64,000 nt of DNA from Marinobacterium lacunae (GCF_000705555.1 NZ_JMQN01000011.1:248001-312000); one strand, 5' to 3'; positions 25,877 to 35,942 are shown, counted from the first letter of the stretch. Program-made: numbers and translations. The notes: generated from the sequence alone by a model not told the origin.

Positions 25877-26866
25877 ATGCAGCTTCTAAGCGCCTACCTA
25901 AAACACCACAATACCGACACCGAACTGGTCGAACTTATCGAGACCCTGATGGTTGCCTGCAAAGAGATCGCTCTGCAGCTGCGTGAAGGCGCGCTCGCCG
26001 GTATTCACGGCACCACCGACAACACCAATGTCCAGGGTGAGACGCAGAAGAAGCTGGATATCATCTCCAACGACATCCTCAAGGAAGTGCTGCTGGATAA
26101 TCCGCTGGTACGTGGCGTGGCTTCTGAAGAGGAAGACGATCCGGTCTTTGGCAACCCCAATGGGCGTTTTCTGGTGACCTTCGATCCGCTCGACGGTTCA
26201 TCCAACATCGACATCAATGTCTCTGTCGGCACCATTTTCTCGATTCTCGAAGTGCCCGAGGGCGACGCGGCTGACAGCGTCGAGCTGTTCCTGCAGCCGG
26301 GGCGCAGACAAGTGGCTGCCGGATACGTTCTGTATGGCCCGTCGGCGGTTCTGTCTCTGACCACCGGCGAAGGCGTCAACATGTTCACGCTGGCGCATAC
26401 CGGCGACTTCCTGCTGACCCGCGAAGACGTGAAGATCCCGAACAGCACCAAAGAGTTCGCCATCAACATGTCGAACCACCGCTTCTGGGAACCGGCGATG
26501 CGCAACTATGTCGGCGACCTGCTCTCCGGTAGCGAAGGCCCCCGTGAGAAGAACTACAACATGCGCTGGATCGCCTCCATGGTGGCCGAAGTGCATCGCG
26601 TACTGACACGCGGCGGCATTTTCACCTATCCCTGGGACTCACGCGACCCTCAGAAACCGGGCAAGCTGCGCCTGATGTACGAAGGCAACCCGATGAGCAT
26701 GCTGGTCGAACAGGCCGGTGGTCGCTCAACCACCTGCTACAGCGACATTCTGGATGTGGATCCTCAGCACATCCATCAGCGCGTTGCGGTCGCACTGGGC
26801 TCGTCTGAAGAGGTGGAGACGCTGATGCGCTACCACCGGGAGACCCCCTCCGTAATTCAGCAGTAA
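25877..26866 (+). CDS. fbp: Fructose-1,6-bisphosphatase class I
   Basis: Gluconeogenic phosphatase hydrolysing fructose-1,6-bisphosphate. The 329-residue protein has the metal-binding [17 protein letters not shown] near residues 103-119, the preceding SEEED, and the substrate site around [12 protein letters not shown] and [20 protein letters not shown]. All features are of the FBPase I family. It is divergent from mpl and followed 80 bases later by ppa on the same strand. Confidence 0.97.
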   Translation: MQLLSAYLKHHNTDTELVELIETLMVACKEIALQLREGALAGIHGTTDNTNVQGETQKKLDIISNDILKEVLLDNPLVRGVASEEEDDPVFGNPNGRFLVTFDPLDGSSNIDINVSVGTIFSILEVPEGDAADSVELFLQPGRRQVAAGYVLYGPSAVLSLTTGEGVNMFTLAHTGDFLLTREDVKIPNSTKEFAINMSNHRFWEPAMRNYVGDLLSGSEGPREKNYNMRWIASMVAEVHRVLTRGGIFTYPWDSRDPQKPGKLRLMYEGNPMSMLVEQAGGRSTTCYSDILDVDPQHIHQRVAVALGSSEEVETLMRYHRETPSVIQQ

Positions 26867-26879
26867 GTCTTATTCTTAC

Positions 26880-26911
26880 CTGAGCGGCATACTGGGTATA
26901 ATGCCGCTCAG
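26880..26911 (+). terminator. Hairpin between fbp and ppa, overlapping a -10-like box
   Basis: An 11-base perfect stem (CTGAGCGGCAT/ATGCCGCTCAG) with a ten-base loop, 14 bases after fbp. There is no proper T run, so termination would be weak. The loop and right arm contain TATAAT at 26897-26902, which could be the -10 of a ppa promoter; a matching -35 is poor. Confidence 0.5.
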
Positions 26912-26946
26912 TTCCGATCTTTAAACCGACTAACAGGAAGAGACGC

Positions 26947-27480
26947 ATGAGCTTTGCGAAAGTGCCTGCCGGCAAAGAACTGCCGGATGACCTCTACGTG
27001 ATCATCGAAATCCCTGCCGAGAGCTCCCCGGTCAAGTACGAGATCGACAAAGACGCCGACGCGATCTTCGTTGACCGCTTCATGGCAGCACCGATGTTCT
27101 ACCCGGCCAACTACGGCTACGTGAACAACACGCTGGCTGACGATGGCGATCCGCTGGACGTACTGGTACTGACCCCGCACCCGGTGATGACCGGTTCCGT
27201 GATCCGCTGCCGTCCGGTCGGAATCCTGAACATGACCGACGAAGCCGGTGAAGACGCCAAGCTGGTTGCCGTTCCGCACCAGAAACTGAGCCAGGCCTAC
27301 AACGACATCAACGATGTCGACGACCTGCCGCAGTTGCTGAAAGATCAGATCTCCCACTTCTTCGAGAACTACAAGAAGCTCGAAAAAGGCAAGTGGGTCA
27401 AGGTGGAAGGCTGGTCCAACGCCGAAGCCGCCCGCGAAGCGGTTCGCAAGTCTGTGGCTGCTTACGAAGCCCAGAAGTAA
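26947..27480 (+). CDS. ppa: Inorganic pyrophosphatase
   Basis: Soluble family I pyrophosphatase converting PPi to two phosphates, driving biosynthetic reactions. The 177-residue protein carries the signature [10 protein letters not shown] near residues 67-76 and the substrate residues of [22 protein letters not shown] and the C-terminal [20 protein letters not shown] precedes the ATG. A GC-rich hairpin follows the stop. Confidence 0.97.
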   Translation: MSFAKVPAGKELPDDLYVIIEIPAESSPVKYEIDKDADAIFVDRFMAAPMFYPANYGYVNNTLADDGDPLDVLVLTPHPVMTGSVIRCRPVGILNMTDEAGEDAKLVAVPHQKLSQAYNDINDVDDLPQLLKDQISHFFENYKKLEKGKWVKVEGWSNAEAAREAVRKSVAAYEAQK

Positions 27481-27487
27481 GGCTTAT

Positions 27488-27512
27488 CCGCTCGCCCCTC
27501 CCGGGCGAGCGG
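27488..27512. terminator. Hairpin between ppa and tadD
   Basis: CCGCTCGCCC, five-base loop, GGGCGAGCGG: a 10-base GC-rich stem between the converging ppa and tadD. It lacks a clear T run on either side, so it may act as a weak two-way terminator or simply protect mRNA ends. Confidence 0.6.
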
Positions 27513-27541
27513 GTTCCCTCTGCAGTCTCTCCTGTTCCACA

Positions 27542-28543
27542 TCATCGTCCGGCGCTTTGCGCCATCGCCTCTTTGATACGCTGCACATACACCAGATTCT
27601 CTTTAGCCTTGGGATAAAACACCGGCGAGAGCGTCAACGCCTGTTCAAAGTAGTACTCGGCCATCTGGTAGCGCCCATCAAGCATGCAGATATAACCAAT
27701 ATCGTTATGCGCCTTGGCACTCTCCATCACCCGCTCCAGCGCATGCAGTGCTGACAGGTAACGCTGCTGCCGGGCGTAGACCAACCCCAAATTGCGCCAG
27801 GCCTGCTCGTAATCAGACCTTAGATCCAGTGCTCTCCTGAACTCCCGCTCTGCATCCTGCCAGCGTGATTCCAGATAGTAGGAGTACCCCAGATTGTTAT
27901 GCACATCCGCGGCGTCAGGGCGGATCGCCAACGCTATGGCATACAGCCGCTGTGCCTCGGCGGTATCGCCTTCAAGATCAGCCATCACACCCAGACCGTT
28001 ATAGGCATCAATGGGAGATGAGCTGTCATAACGTTCGGCAAGGTCCTCGGCAAAGCGAGCTCTGTCCTTATCCAGCGCCTTGTTCAGGTAGCTGGCCGCT
28101 TCGCGATACCGGTTGTGCTTGAGGTGGAGCACCCCCATTGCGGTCAATGCGCCGACATGTTCAGGCGCTATGCCCAATGCGCTACGCAGCGCCAGCGACG
28201 CCAGCTTTTCATTATCGCGCCGGTAGTGGATCTGGCCGATCCGGTAGTAGGCATCGGCACTGCGTGGGTCCAGCTCCAGCGCCTGTACATAGTGATACAG
28301 TGCCTCGTCGCCATCACCCCGGACCAGAGCCTGATCACCCATGCGCACACCCTCCTGCGCGGTTTTGGCCATCGGCAGGCCGGTAAACGCCAGCATGGGT
28401 TTGCCCTCGTAAAAGGCATCATTGGCCGAGGTCTTATTCTGCTCCTGCTGACTCGCACAGCCGCCAAGCGTGAGCATAGCCGCCAACAGCAACGTGCAGC
28501 CGACGTTTCGGGGATGCCTGAGGTAGAAACTGTTCGGGCCCAT
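27542..28543 (-). CDS. tadD: Tad pilus TPR lipoprotein TadD
   Basis: A 333-residue lipoprotein with lipobox LTLGGC (Cys near residue 29), then a run of tetratricopeptide repeats from about residue 75 to 320 (for example SADAYYRIGQIHYRRDNEKL, then ADVHNNLGYSYYLESRWQDA). TadD proteins are outer-membrane-side scaffolds needed for Flp pilus assembly, probably for the secretin. It is the last gene of the tad cluster, 33 bases after tadC. Confidence 0.88.
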   Translation of the reverse strand: MGPNSFYLRHPRNVGCTLLLAAMLTLGGCASQQEQNKTSANDAFYEGKPMLAFTGLPMAKTAQEGVRMGDQALVRGDGDEALYHYVQALELDPRSADAYYRIGQIHYRRDNEKLASLALRSALGIAPEHVGALTAMGVLHLKHNRYREAASYLNKALDKDRARFAEDLAERYDSSSPIDAYNGLGVMADLEGDTAEAQRLYAIALAIRPDAADVHNNLGYSYYLESRWQDAEREFRRALDLRSDYEQAWRNLGLVYARQQRYLSALHALERVMESAKAHNDIGYICMLDGRYQMAEYYFEQALTLSPVFYPKAKENLVYVQRIKEAMAQSAGR

Positions 28544-28576
28544 AACGGACTCCTTATTGTTTGGCTCCAGCGGCCA

Positions 28577-29539
28577 TCAATGGCCGAAGACCTCGAGCAC
28601 TTTGAGAATGGCCGGACCTACCGCTACCACGAAGAAACCGGGCCAGATACAAAATGTCAGCGGGAATATCATCTTGGTACCGATCTTCGCAGCCTGCTCC
28701 TCGGCCGCTTGCATCCGCTTGTCCCTGAACTCCTCCGAATACACCCGCAACGTATCGGCGATGCTACTGCCGAAACGCACGCTCTGATCGAGCAGTGCTA
28801 CCAGACCGCGGATATCCTCCACGCCGGTGCGCTGCGCCATCCCGCGGAGCGCCTCGATACGGTTAACTCCTGCCCGAATCTCGACATTGACCAGATGAAG
28901 CTCTTCCGACAGCTCAGGATGGCTGACCTCCAGTTCCTGACCGACTCGCTGCAGCGCAGCTGTCAGCCCAAGCCCCGACTCCACACAGACCACCAGCAGA
29001 TCCAGTGCATCCGGAAAACCGTTGCGGATCGCCCGTATGCGCCGATTGGCCATCCGGTCCAAAACAATATTGGGCAGGATGTAGCCGAAGTAAGCAGCAC
29101 CTGCGCAGATGAACAGCACCTTGTCGGCGGTCAGTTCGGGCCTGAAGCTGGTCACCAACCAGGCGATGCCGAACAGCACCAGCGACGACAGCACTTTCAA
29201 TGCATACAGCGTGCTCATCGCATTGGGTGCGCGAAACCCCGCATGTACCAGTTGCGCGTGCAGCTGGCTTTTATCCCAGTCCTTGCCCGGCAACAGATGG
29301 CGGGTCAGCGGATCCAGTGACGAAATCACCTTGTTGCGCCCCTCATGGCCGTGCGCCTTGTCATAACGCCCGGTCAATACCCGAATACGCTGCCGAAAAG
29401 GCGTGGCAAGGCCGGTAACCAGCACCGTCAGGCTAAGACCGAACGCAAGCGCTGCCGCGGCCACCAAAGCGACCACCACATAGCGGGCATACAACTCGTT
29501 GCCCAGCTGTTGATTGATCAGTTCAATTAACGTCTCCAT
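28577..29539 (-). CDS. tadC: Tad inner-membrane platform protein TadC
   Basis: A 320-residue type II secretion F-domain protein. Hydrophobic helices lie near residues 22-48, 111-150 and 290-318, and the conserved cytoplasmic segment ALDLLVVCVESGLGLTAAL is near 182-200. With TadB it forms the inner-membrane platform on which the TadA motor acts to extrude Flp pilin. Three bases separate it from tadB, its partner. Confidence 0.94.
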   Translation of the reverse strand: METLIELINQQLGNELYARYVVVALVAAAALAFGLSLTVLVTGLATPFRQRIRVLTGRYDKAHGHEGRNKVISSLDPLTRHLLPGKDWDKSQLHAQLVHAGFRAPNAMSTLYALKVLSSLVLFGIAWLVTSFRPELTADKVLFICAGAAYFGYILPNIVLDRMANRRIRAIRNGFPDALDLLVVCVESGLGLTAALQRVGQELEVSHPELSEELHLVNVEIRAGVNRIEALRGMAQRTGVEDIRGLVALLDQSVRFGSSIADTLRVYSEEFRDKRMQAAEEQAAKIGTKMIFPLTFCIWPGFFVVAVGPAILKVLEVFGH

Positions 29540-29542
29540 AAC

Positions 29543-30532
29543 CTATACCTCGATTCTCAACAGCCGCCTGATCCACAGGGCGCCCACCAGCATCAGTACG
29601 AAGCTGATGCCGATGAGCTGATGCCCATCGACGGATTTGACCAGAATGGAAAGGTAGCCCGGGGTGGTGAAATAGATCAGGGCAAAGAGCACGAAGGGCA
29701 CCAGCATCAGAATCCACGCCGACAACCGCCCCTCAGCGGACAGGGTTTTGACGCGACGCTGAAAACGGAACCGGCCGCGGATGACGGTGCCTATGTTTTC
29801 CAGTATCTCTGCAAGATTACCGCCGGTCTCTTTCTGCACCAGCACCGCGGTTACAAACGCCATCAGCGTGACGCTGGGGACACGTTCAAGCAGCCCCAGC
29901 ATCGCCCTGCGCAGGTCCGAGCCATAGTTGAGGTCGGAGTAGGTGATGCCAAACTCAACCGCCACTGGCCCTTCAAGACCTTCTGCCACCAGATTCAGTG
30001 ATTCACTGAAGGGGTGCCCTGTCAGAAGCGCGCGTTTGATGATATCGATCGCCTCCGGCAATTGCGCCTCAAACTCTCCCAGACGTTTATTGCGCAACAC
30101 CATTAGGCGCACGTAGGGCACAACCAACGCCACCAGCGCCGCCGCTATCGCGAGAAAGACGTTTTGAACCAGCATTAGTACCAGCACAAAGGCAACCAGG
30201 GCCAACAGCAGGGACAACAAAAACACGCGATAAGCGAGCACCTTGCTGCCCGATTGCTCGATCAGCCTCGCCAGCGTTGCCATGCCCGGCATCGACTCGA
30301 GCTGACGCTCAAAAGGATTGAGTTTTTTCAGGTAGCGCGCCCGCAACAGGGTGCTGATCGCCGGTTGATCTGACTCGGCGGCGATATCGCCAAGTCGCTG
30401 CTGCAACCGGCGCTTGACCCGACGCTGCTCACCGAACACCGGTATCGACAGGCTGGCCAGCAACAGAAACACCGACACAAACACCATCGCTAGAATGACC
30501 AGCAATTCGGTGGATTCAAGTTGAAAGTTCAT
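29543..30532 (-). CDS. tadB: Tad inner-membrane platform protein TadB
   Basis: A 329-residue type II secretion F-domain protein. It has an N-terminal helix (VILAMVFVSVFLLLASL), two central helices near residues 100-150, and the segment LPEAIDIIKRALLTGHPFSE, with the TadB hallmark VLVQKETGGNLAEILENIG near 230-248. It pairs with TadC as the platform. Gene order tadA-tadB-tadC is the canonical one. Confidence 0.94.
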   Translation of the reverse strand: MNFQLESTELLVILAMVFVSVFLLLASLSIPVFGEQRRVKRRLQQRLGDIAAESDQPAISTLLRARYLKKLNPFERQLESMPGMATLARLIEQSGSKVLAYRVFLLSLLLALVAFVLVLMLVQNVFLAIAAALVALVVPYVRLMVLRNKRLGEFEAQLPEAIDIIKRALLTGHPFSESLNLVAEGLEGPVAVEFGITYSDLNYGSDLRRAMLGLLERVPSVTLMAFVTAVLVQKETGGNLAEILENIGTVIRGRFRFQRRVKTLSAEGRLSAWILMLVPFVLFALIYFTTPGYLSILVKSVDGHQLIGISFVLMLVGALWIRRLLRIEV

Positions 30533-30546
30533 CTCAGCCTCCTACC

Positions 30547-31920
30547 TTATTCCGGCTCGAAGATCGAGGTGGGTATCTCGATACCGCGCTGAGCCAGACG
30601 TTTATGAAATGCCGGCACAATACCGGTGGCCTTGAACCTGCCAAGCACATTGCCCTTTTCATCCACACCCTGACGCTCGAAGGTGAACAGTTCCGACATG
30701 GTGATGATGTCGCCCTCCATGCCGTTGATCTCTTGAATGCTGACCAGTTTGCGCCGGCCGTCCTCAAGTCGGGTCACCTGCAGTACCACGTCTATGGCCG
30801 AGGCGATCTGCGCGCGCAACGCTTTCGTCGGAAAGCTGATACCGGTCATCGCCACCATGTTCTCGATACGCCCCAGCGCATCGCGGGCGCTGTTGGCGTG
30901 GATGGTGGTCAGCGAGCCATCGTGACCTGTGTTCATCGCCTGAAGCATATCCAGCGTTTCGCCACCACGGACCTCACCGAGCACGATACGGTCAGGCCGC
31001 ATCCTCAAGCTGTTGCGCACCAGATCGCGCTGGGTAACCTCACCGCGCCCCTCGATATTCGGCGGGCGGGTTTCCAGCCGCACCACATGGGGTTGCTGAA
31101 GCTGCAATTCGGCCGAATCCTCAATGGTGACAATCCGCTCGTCGTGAGGGATATAGGCCGAGAGGATATTGAGCAAGGTGGTCTTACCGGAACCGGTACC
31201 ACCGGAGATCAGGATATTGAGCCGCGCTTTGACGATCCCTTCCAGAATCGGCGCGACACGTGCTTCCACCGATCCCAGCTCGACCAGGTTCTGCATCGAC
31301 AGCAACTCGACCATGAACCGGCGAATCGATATCTGCGGCCCATCAAGCGCCAGCGGTGGAATGATGACGTTGACCCTCGAACCATCCTTGAGTCGGGCAT
31401 CCACCATGGGCGATGATTCATCGATATGGCGGCCTACGCTGGAGACGATGCGGTCAATGGTGTTCATCAGGTGGCCGTTGCTGCTGAAGCTGACCGGACA
31501 GGGCTCCAGCTTGCCAAAGCGCTCTACGAAGATGGAGTCATAGCCGTTGACCAAAATATCGGAGATGGTTTTATCTTCGAGCAGCGGCTCAAGCGGCCCC
31601 AGCCCCATGATCTCGTCTTCGATCAGTTTCATGATTTTCTGACGGGACTGGGTGCTGAACGGCACCGACTGCTCCTCCATCAACTGTCGGCACAACTCGG
31701 TGATCTGCCGGCGTGCCTCGTGCTCCTCGAGGCTGTCGATCAGCGACAGGTCCATGCGCTTGAGCAGCTCCTGATGCAGCTGCAGCTTGCACTCGAGCTC
31801 CGCGGGCGACAGGGTTTCGATCATCAGCGCTGGGCGTTCATGCTCGACACCAGTCTCCGGCGTGGGGGCTGGCGTTTCAGCAACGCGCAACTTATTGATT
31901 CTGTTTCCTAAAATAGACAT
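30547..31920 (-). CDS. tadA: Tad secretion ATPase TadA (CpaF)
   Basis: A 457-residue VirB11/GspE-type ATPase that powers Flp pilus assembly. An N-terminal domain ([20 protein letters not shown]) is followed by the motor: Walker [15 protein letters not shown], the Asp box [10 protein letters not shown], the Walker B/His region [19 protein letters not shown] and [14 protein letters not shown]. All catalytic boxes look intact. AAAAGGGG lies upstream of the ATG, which is three bases after tadZ. Confidence 0.97.
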   Translation of the reverse strand: MSILGNRINKLRVAETPAPTPETGVEHERPALMIETLSPAELECKLQLHQELLKRMDLSLIDSLEEHEARRQITELCRQLMEEQSVPFSTQSRQKIMKLIEDEIMGLGPLEPLLEDKTISDILVNGYDSIFVERFGKLEPCPVSFSSNGHLMNTIDRIVSSVGRHIDESSPMVDARLKDGSRVNVIIPPLALDGPQISIRRFMVELLSMQNLVELGSVEARVAPILEGIVKARLNILISGGTGSGKTTLLNILSAYIPHDERIVTIEDSAELQLQQPHVVRLETRPPNIEGRGEVTQRDLVRNSLRMRPDRIVLGEVRGGETLDMLQAMNTGHDGSLTTIHANSARDALGRIENMVAMTGISFPTKALRAQIASAIDVVLQVTRLEDGRRKLVSIQEINGMEGDIITMSELFTFERQGVDEKGNVLGRFKATGIVPAFHKRLAQRGIEIPTSIFEPE

Positions 31921-31923
31921 GGT

Positions 31924-33162
31924 TCAATCCCCTTTTACCAAACCGACCAATTTGCCCAGCAGTCCCGACCGAGGGGCCGGCCCCTCCCCCGACACCTGTT
32001 CACTCAGGCTGTGCAGCGCCTTGGTAATGGGCGCCCGCCTGGCCATCTGCTGCAGTGGGATACCGTCATTCAACGAATCGCAGACATGCTTGAAGTCGTT
32101 GGGGACGGTCAGTATCGGATGATGCTTCAGCGCCTTGGCCACCTCGTTGATGCTGATAGGGGCCGCTTTGTCGTATCGATTCAGCACCACCAGAATGCGG
32201 TGATCCGGTATATCCAGATCGCGCCGCATCACCTCGATCAACCGGGCCGCGTCGCGCAGATGGGTAATCCCCTGCTGCAGCACGAGCACCACCTGATCCG
32301 CGCGCTCAAGCACAGTTGTTGTGGTCAGATCGATCTGTCGCGGCAGATCCACCACCAGTTGCTGGTAGTCATTGCCGAGCAGTTTGAACAGCTGCAGCAG
32401 CTGGTCGGCCGACACCTCTTCATTGAGCAGCAATCGATCCGACTCCGAGCTCAACACCTTGAGTCCGCTCACATGGCTGGCGAGATAGCCGGCCAGTGCC
32501 ACACTGTCCAGGTCTTCAACGTTTTCCAGCGCCTGTTTGATGCCGCGCTGCGGGTTGAGATCCAGGTAGTGCGACAGTGAGCCGAACTGCAGATCCAGGT
32601 CGACCAGCACCACCCGTTTCGGGCTGCTCAGCGCGAGTTGATGCGCAAGGTTAGTGGCGATCAAACTGGCTCCCGAACCGCCCTTGGCGTTCATAACCAC
32701 GGTCAGATGCGCATGCAGTGCACCCTGACGCTCGAGAATCTCCCTGTAGAGCTGCTCGACAGCGCGCTGTAGATCGCCCGCCTCCACAGGTTCGGGGAAG
32801 AAGTCCCGGGCACCGGCATTCATCGACAGGCGCATCGCCTGCGAATCGCTGTTGGCACTGACGATCACCGTCGGCACGCGCGCACTGTGGGGGCGTGCAC
32901 ACAGCGACTCAAGCTCCGCCTGCCAGCTGTCACCGATGCGAAAGATCAACAGGTCGGGCAAGCGCTCAAGGCCGTAAAGCGGATCCGAGTGGCCGTTGCT
33001 GATCAGGCGGCAATTGATGTCGACGCTCGCCGGCATCATGGCCAACGACTGCTTGATCTCTGTCAGCGCGTCGGGAGAGCGGCTGGCAATGAGAACCGTA
33101 AAACCTGCCTGCACCTTGGCAATCGGCGGTTTCTTTACCTCGTAGAGCACGTTCTGTTTCAT
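31924..33162 (-). CDS. tadZ: Tad localisation protein TadZ (CpaE)
   Basis: A 412-residue ParA/MinD-like protein with an atypical receiver-like N-terminal domain (about residues 20-140) and an ATPase-like C-terminal domain. The phosphate loop reads NAKGGSGASLIATN, keeping the signature Lys of KGG but with Ala where the Walker A Lys is expected. VLVDLDLQFGSLSHYLDL follows. This deviant loop is common in CpaE/TadZ proteins, which place the Tad machine at the cell pole or membrane. AGGAG precedes the ATG. Confidence 0.92.
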   Translation of the reverse strand: MKQNVLYEVKKPPIAKVQAGFTVLIASRSPDALTEIKQSLAMMPASVDINCRLISNGHSDPLYGLERLPDLLIFRIGDSWQAELESLCARPHSARVPTVIVSANSDSQAMRLSMNAGARDFFPEPVEAGDLQRAVEQLYREILERQGALHAHLTVVMNAKGGSGASLIATNLAHQLALSSPKRVVLVDLDLQFGSLSHYLDLNPQRGIKQALENVEDLDSVALAGYLASHVSGLKVLSSESDRLLLNEEVSADQLLQLFKLLGNDYQQLVVDLPRQIDLTTTTVLERADQVVLVLQQGITHLRDAARLIEVMRRDLDIPDHRILVVLNRYDKAAPISINEVAKALKHHPILTVPNDFKHVCDSLNDGIPLQQMARRAPITKALHSLSEQVSGEGPAPRSGLLGKLVGLVKGD

Positions 33163-33195
33163 GACAGCTCTCCTAACTCACACATCCCTTTAACG

Positions 33196-33669
33196 CTAGG
33201 GACAGGCCGCAGCACCGGCTGCATCGGGATGAACACCGAGACTTTCGGCCGGTAAGGTGGTGGCAAAATCCAGTGCATCCAGGGTGATATCAAAGAACGG
33301 AATCAGCATCTGATGCTGATAACCGGTAATCGCCGAACGCACGTAGTAGGTGTTTTCGGTGGCATCTGCCTCGGTCGTGCCATCCTCTCTCAGGTAGGTG
33401 ATGGCGATATTGGCATCGGTGAAATTGGGTAACAGCGTTCCGCCGAAGGCGCCGGTCGACTTGGCAAAGGCCTCGCCTGCGGCGTTCACCGGACAGACCA
33501 CGGCCACACGCGCTGCTCGCCGTGTAGCCTCATCCAGCACATTCCAGGTAAACATCAGCCGACCAAACTCAATCAAGCCGAACAGCACGACAAAGAGCAC
33601 AGAGCCCACAAGCGCGAACTCAACGGTGGTAATCCCCCTCTGCCGCTTTAAGTTCTCATACCTGTTCAT
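33196..33669 (-). CDS. TadE/TadF-like minor pseudopilin
   Basis: A 157-residue protein with a prepilin-like N-terminus: a short basic leader (NLKRQRGITTVEFALVG) leading into a hydrophobic helix and LIEFGRLMFTWNVLDEATRRA, the TadE-domain hallmark. Such minor pseudopilins are processed by TadV and help assembly. It is the third of three consecutive TadE/TadG-like genes; which one should be called tadE and which tadF cannot be settled here. Confidence 0.88.
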   Translation of the reverse strand: MNRYENLKRQRGITTVEFALVGSVLFVVLFGLIEFGRLMFTWNVLDEATRRAARVAVVCPVNAAGEAFAKSTGAFGGTLLPNFTDANIAITYLREDGTTEADATENTYYVRSAITGYQHQMLIPFFDITLDALDFATTLPAESLGVHPDAAGAAACP

Positions 33670-33672
33670 GAT

Positions 33673-34179
33673 TCAACTCCCTCCCAGCACACGCATGCTG
33701 ATTGCACTGTCAAGCGGAAAGTCGATCGGGATGGGATCGCCAATACCGAAGGTCGGCAGGCTGTTGAACAACATCGGGGTGAAGTCGTATTGCACACGGA
33801 TCTGCACTTCATTCAGTGCCGGCACTTCGCAAAAGCCGACATCGGCGACCGCCAGCCCCGGCAATACCGGGGTTGCACCGCCCAGCTCTGAGCCATACAC
33901 AATCAGATTGCTGGCTCTGTTGATCAGGTTGTTTGGCAGTGTACCGCCCAGCGTCGGACACTCGCTCAGCGAATCCTGCTGGCCGTAATTGAGTTGCGTT
34001 GCCAGAAGTCGAACGCCGCTTCTCTGTGCTTTGGTCAGGGTGTTGTATTGATAGAGCATGCGCCCAACCTCCGCTGTCGCCAGCATCAACAGGAGCAAGA
34101 CAGGCAGCACTAACGTCATCTCCACCGCCGCGATGCCACGCTGACGCTGCCGGTACGAATAGGATTGCCTGTTCATCAT
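33673..34179 (-). CDS. tadE: TadE-like minor pseudopilin
   Basis: A 168-residue protein with leader RQRGIAAVEMTLVLPVLLLL: a G/A-A-V-E processing-type site before a hydrophobic helix, then EVGRMLYQYNTLTKAQRSGV, as in TadE. The C-terminal part should be periplasmic. Its start overlaps the end of tadG; the following TadE/F-like gene starts three bases after its stop. Confidence 0.88.
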   Translation of the reverse strand: MMNRQSYSYRQRQRGIAAVEMTLVLPVLLLLMLATAEVGRMLYQYNTLTKAQRSGVRLLATQLNYGQQDSLSECPTLGGTLPNNLINRASNLIVYGSELGGATPVLPGLAVADVGFCEVPALNEVQIRVQYDFTPMLFNSLPTFGIGDPIPIDFPLDSAISMRVLGGS

Positions 34180-35558
34180 GAGTCTCCACTGTCCGAGTCA
34201 CGGTAGAGCACGATCTTGATCGGCACCGGGTCACTGGTGGGTGTCGAGGTGAACGTGCCGATCGCATCGCACCCCTCCGACTCGGTGAAGAACTGTCCGA
34301 ACACTTCGGCATCGGTCCCCACATCCACGTTCTGCATCAGGAAGAAACAGCCCACGCTATAGACATGGACATCCTCACTGGTACCGGATATGGACCCTGT
34401 ACAATCGCCAATCGGCAGCACAAGTTCACGGCGACGGCAGCCACTGCCCTGACAGTCGGGGTAGTTGCTGGTGTATTCATCGAGATAGTCCTGGTAGTCA
34501 AAGAGCCCGTCGATACTGGTGGACCCATCCTGGCGTTTGATGACCGGCACGCCCTGATCATCCAGCCCATCAAGCACCAACGGGTTGGGCCCTACCGGCG
34601 TCGGCCCTGCCGGCGTGCTGCCACTGTAATAGGTGTAGGTCACCTCATCAGCCGGTGCGGTGGTCGGGTCCACCGGCCCCTGATAGATGCCCAGACGCGT
34701 ATTGAGCCCTTGCCCTACTGGCCCTGACTTGTTACCGGGTTCTGTATCGGCTGCACTGTCATCACCAAAGTTGGCGCAGGAATCACCGACACCGGCAAGA
34801 GCATCGCGCAGGTCATCGCCGCCGGTTCCATCAAGGCGCAGCAATCGGAAGTTACCGGGGCCAACATCCGATCCGCTGCCACCGGCCAGTTTGATCACGC
34901 TGATATCCCCGAGGCTCTCGACATCGTTATTGTCGTTGTCCGGATAACCGAAATAGGTGTTGCTGTCGGAACAGTCATCGTCCGGGTTGTCCGGCGTGTA
35001 GGTGCCGTCGGTATCACAGCCACAAGCCAGTATCGGCAGAATGTCGCAGGTGTTGGCATTGAGGCCGATGGGGCCCGCTACGGCACTGGCGCTGACCGGT
35101 TTGTCCGCCATGCCGACCACCTGCAAAAACCACACATCGAGCTGGAGATCCTGGGCGATAACACGCACGTAAGGCAGCGCAGTAGCACTGTCGACGAACG
35201 GATTAAGCGTGGTGGAAAACTGAACCTGTAAGGGGGAGCCACTGCTGGCGTAGGCATCGTTCAGTTCGGCGCTGTCGTCAAGGCCGAGATTACTGAGGAA
35301 TGCAGCCAACGCCGAGGCCTCTGCTGCGGTGTGCACAGTACCGACGGCGGTGTCCTTGGGAAAATCGGCAATCGTGCGTGCCGCGCTTAGCGCTGCGGCA
35401 TCGACCGCGTTCTGCAGCCGAGTCTTGTTCAGTAACAGATGGCCCCCGTCCAGTGCCAGCCCCGCCATGGCGAGCAACGCCAGCATGGCGATAGCGACCA
35501 GCACCAGCACAACCCCCTGCTGCTGTTTTCGCATCCCCCCCTGAAGTTGGCGGTTCAT
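34176..35558 (-). CDS. tadG: TadG-like pilus assembly protein
   Basis: A 460-residue protein with an N-terminal prepilin-like helix (QQGVVLVLVAIAMLALLAMA) and GHLLLNKTRLQNAVDAAALSAAR, the conserved TadG/Flp-pilus-assembly segment. The remainder is a large Asp/Gly/Cys-rich periplasmic region with about a dozen cysteines (for example CGCDTDGTYTPDNPDDDC) and no visible metal-ion-dependent adhesion site. GGGAGG lies six bases before the ATG. TadG proteins are thought to anchor or initiate the pilus. Confidence 0.88.
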   Translation of the reverse strand: MNRQLQGGMRKQQQGVVLVLVAIAMLALLAMAGLALDGGHLLLNKTRLQNAVDAAALSAARTIADFPKDTAVGTVHTAAEASALAAFLSNLGLDDSAELNDAYASSGSPLQVQFSTTLNPFVDSATALPYVRVIAQDLQLDVWFLQVVGMADKPVSASAVAGPIGLNANTCDILPILACGCDTDGTYTPDNPDDDCSDSNTYFGYPDNDNNDVESLGDISVIKLAGGSGSDVGPGNFRLLRLDGTGGDDLRDALAGVGDSCANFGDDSAADTEPGNKSGPVGQGLNTRLGIYQGPVDPTTAPADEVTYTYYSGSTPAGPTPVGPNPLVLDGLDDQGVPVIKRQDGSTSIDGLFDYQDYLDEYTSNYPDCQGSGCRRRELVLPIGDCTGSISGTSEDVHVYSVGCFFLMQNVDVGTDAEVFGQFFTESEGCDAIGTFTSTPTSDPVPIKIVLYRDSDSGDS

Positions 35559-35625
35559 CGTTGCCTCCCGTCAGGCCGGCGATCATGATCATTCGGCCCG
35601 ATCTGTGTTATTCAACTCTGATGGT

Positions 35626-35898
35626 TTATTTACCGATATTGATTTCGATATCCCCGTCGATTCCGCTACCGCTTTGCGCCTCTCCCCGATAGTCCGACAT
35701 AACGTGCTCGGCCTTCTCGCCATTGAGGCGCAACGGTCCGTGGTTGTCGGCGGCGTAAGCATCGTGGGTCTGCGTCATCCGCATCTCCTCCACCGCCAAC
35801 CCCATCGGCTCGGGAGGCGCATTGCCGAACCCGCTGCATCCGGGGACCAGCAGCAGACCCGCCGCCACCGTCCAGTACTTCCATCGATTGCTGTTCAT
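35626..35898 (-). CDS. Small lipoprotein in the tad cluster
   Basis: A 90-residue predicted lipoprotein: signal AAGLLLVPGC with the lipid-modified Cys near residue 21. A short hydrophilic body follows that includes HGPLRLNGEKAEHVMSDYRG. I chose the ATG ending at 35898 because GGAGAG lies just upstream; earlier in-frame codons lack a site. It sits where a CpaD/RcpB pilus lipoprotein would be expected (next to the secretin), but it is less than half the usual size and I cannot assign it to that family with confidence. Confidence 0.7.
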   Translation of the reverse strand: MNSNRWKYWTVAAGLLLVPGCSGFGNAPPEPMGLAVEEMRMTQTHDAYAADNHGPLRLNGEKAEHVMSDYRGEAQSGSGIDGDIEINIGK

Positions 35899-35942
35899 GA
35901 TGTTGCTCTCCATCTTGTGTAGGGTGCTGAAAACAGCTCGCA

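Noticed and set aside
28115-29320. A 401-codon open frame on the plus strand across tadD and tadC
   Set aside because: It runs antisense through two well-supported genes and their intergenic gap, and its translation is His/Gln/Arg-rich without any domain.
31924-33162. TadZ as an inactivated ATPase because of Ala in its phosphate loop
   Set aside because: The KGGxGA form is common in the CpaE/TadZ family, so it is not a lesion specific to this gene.
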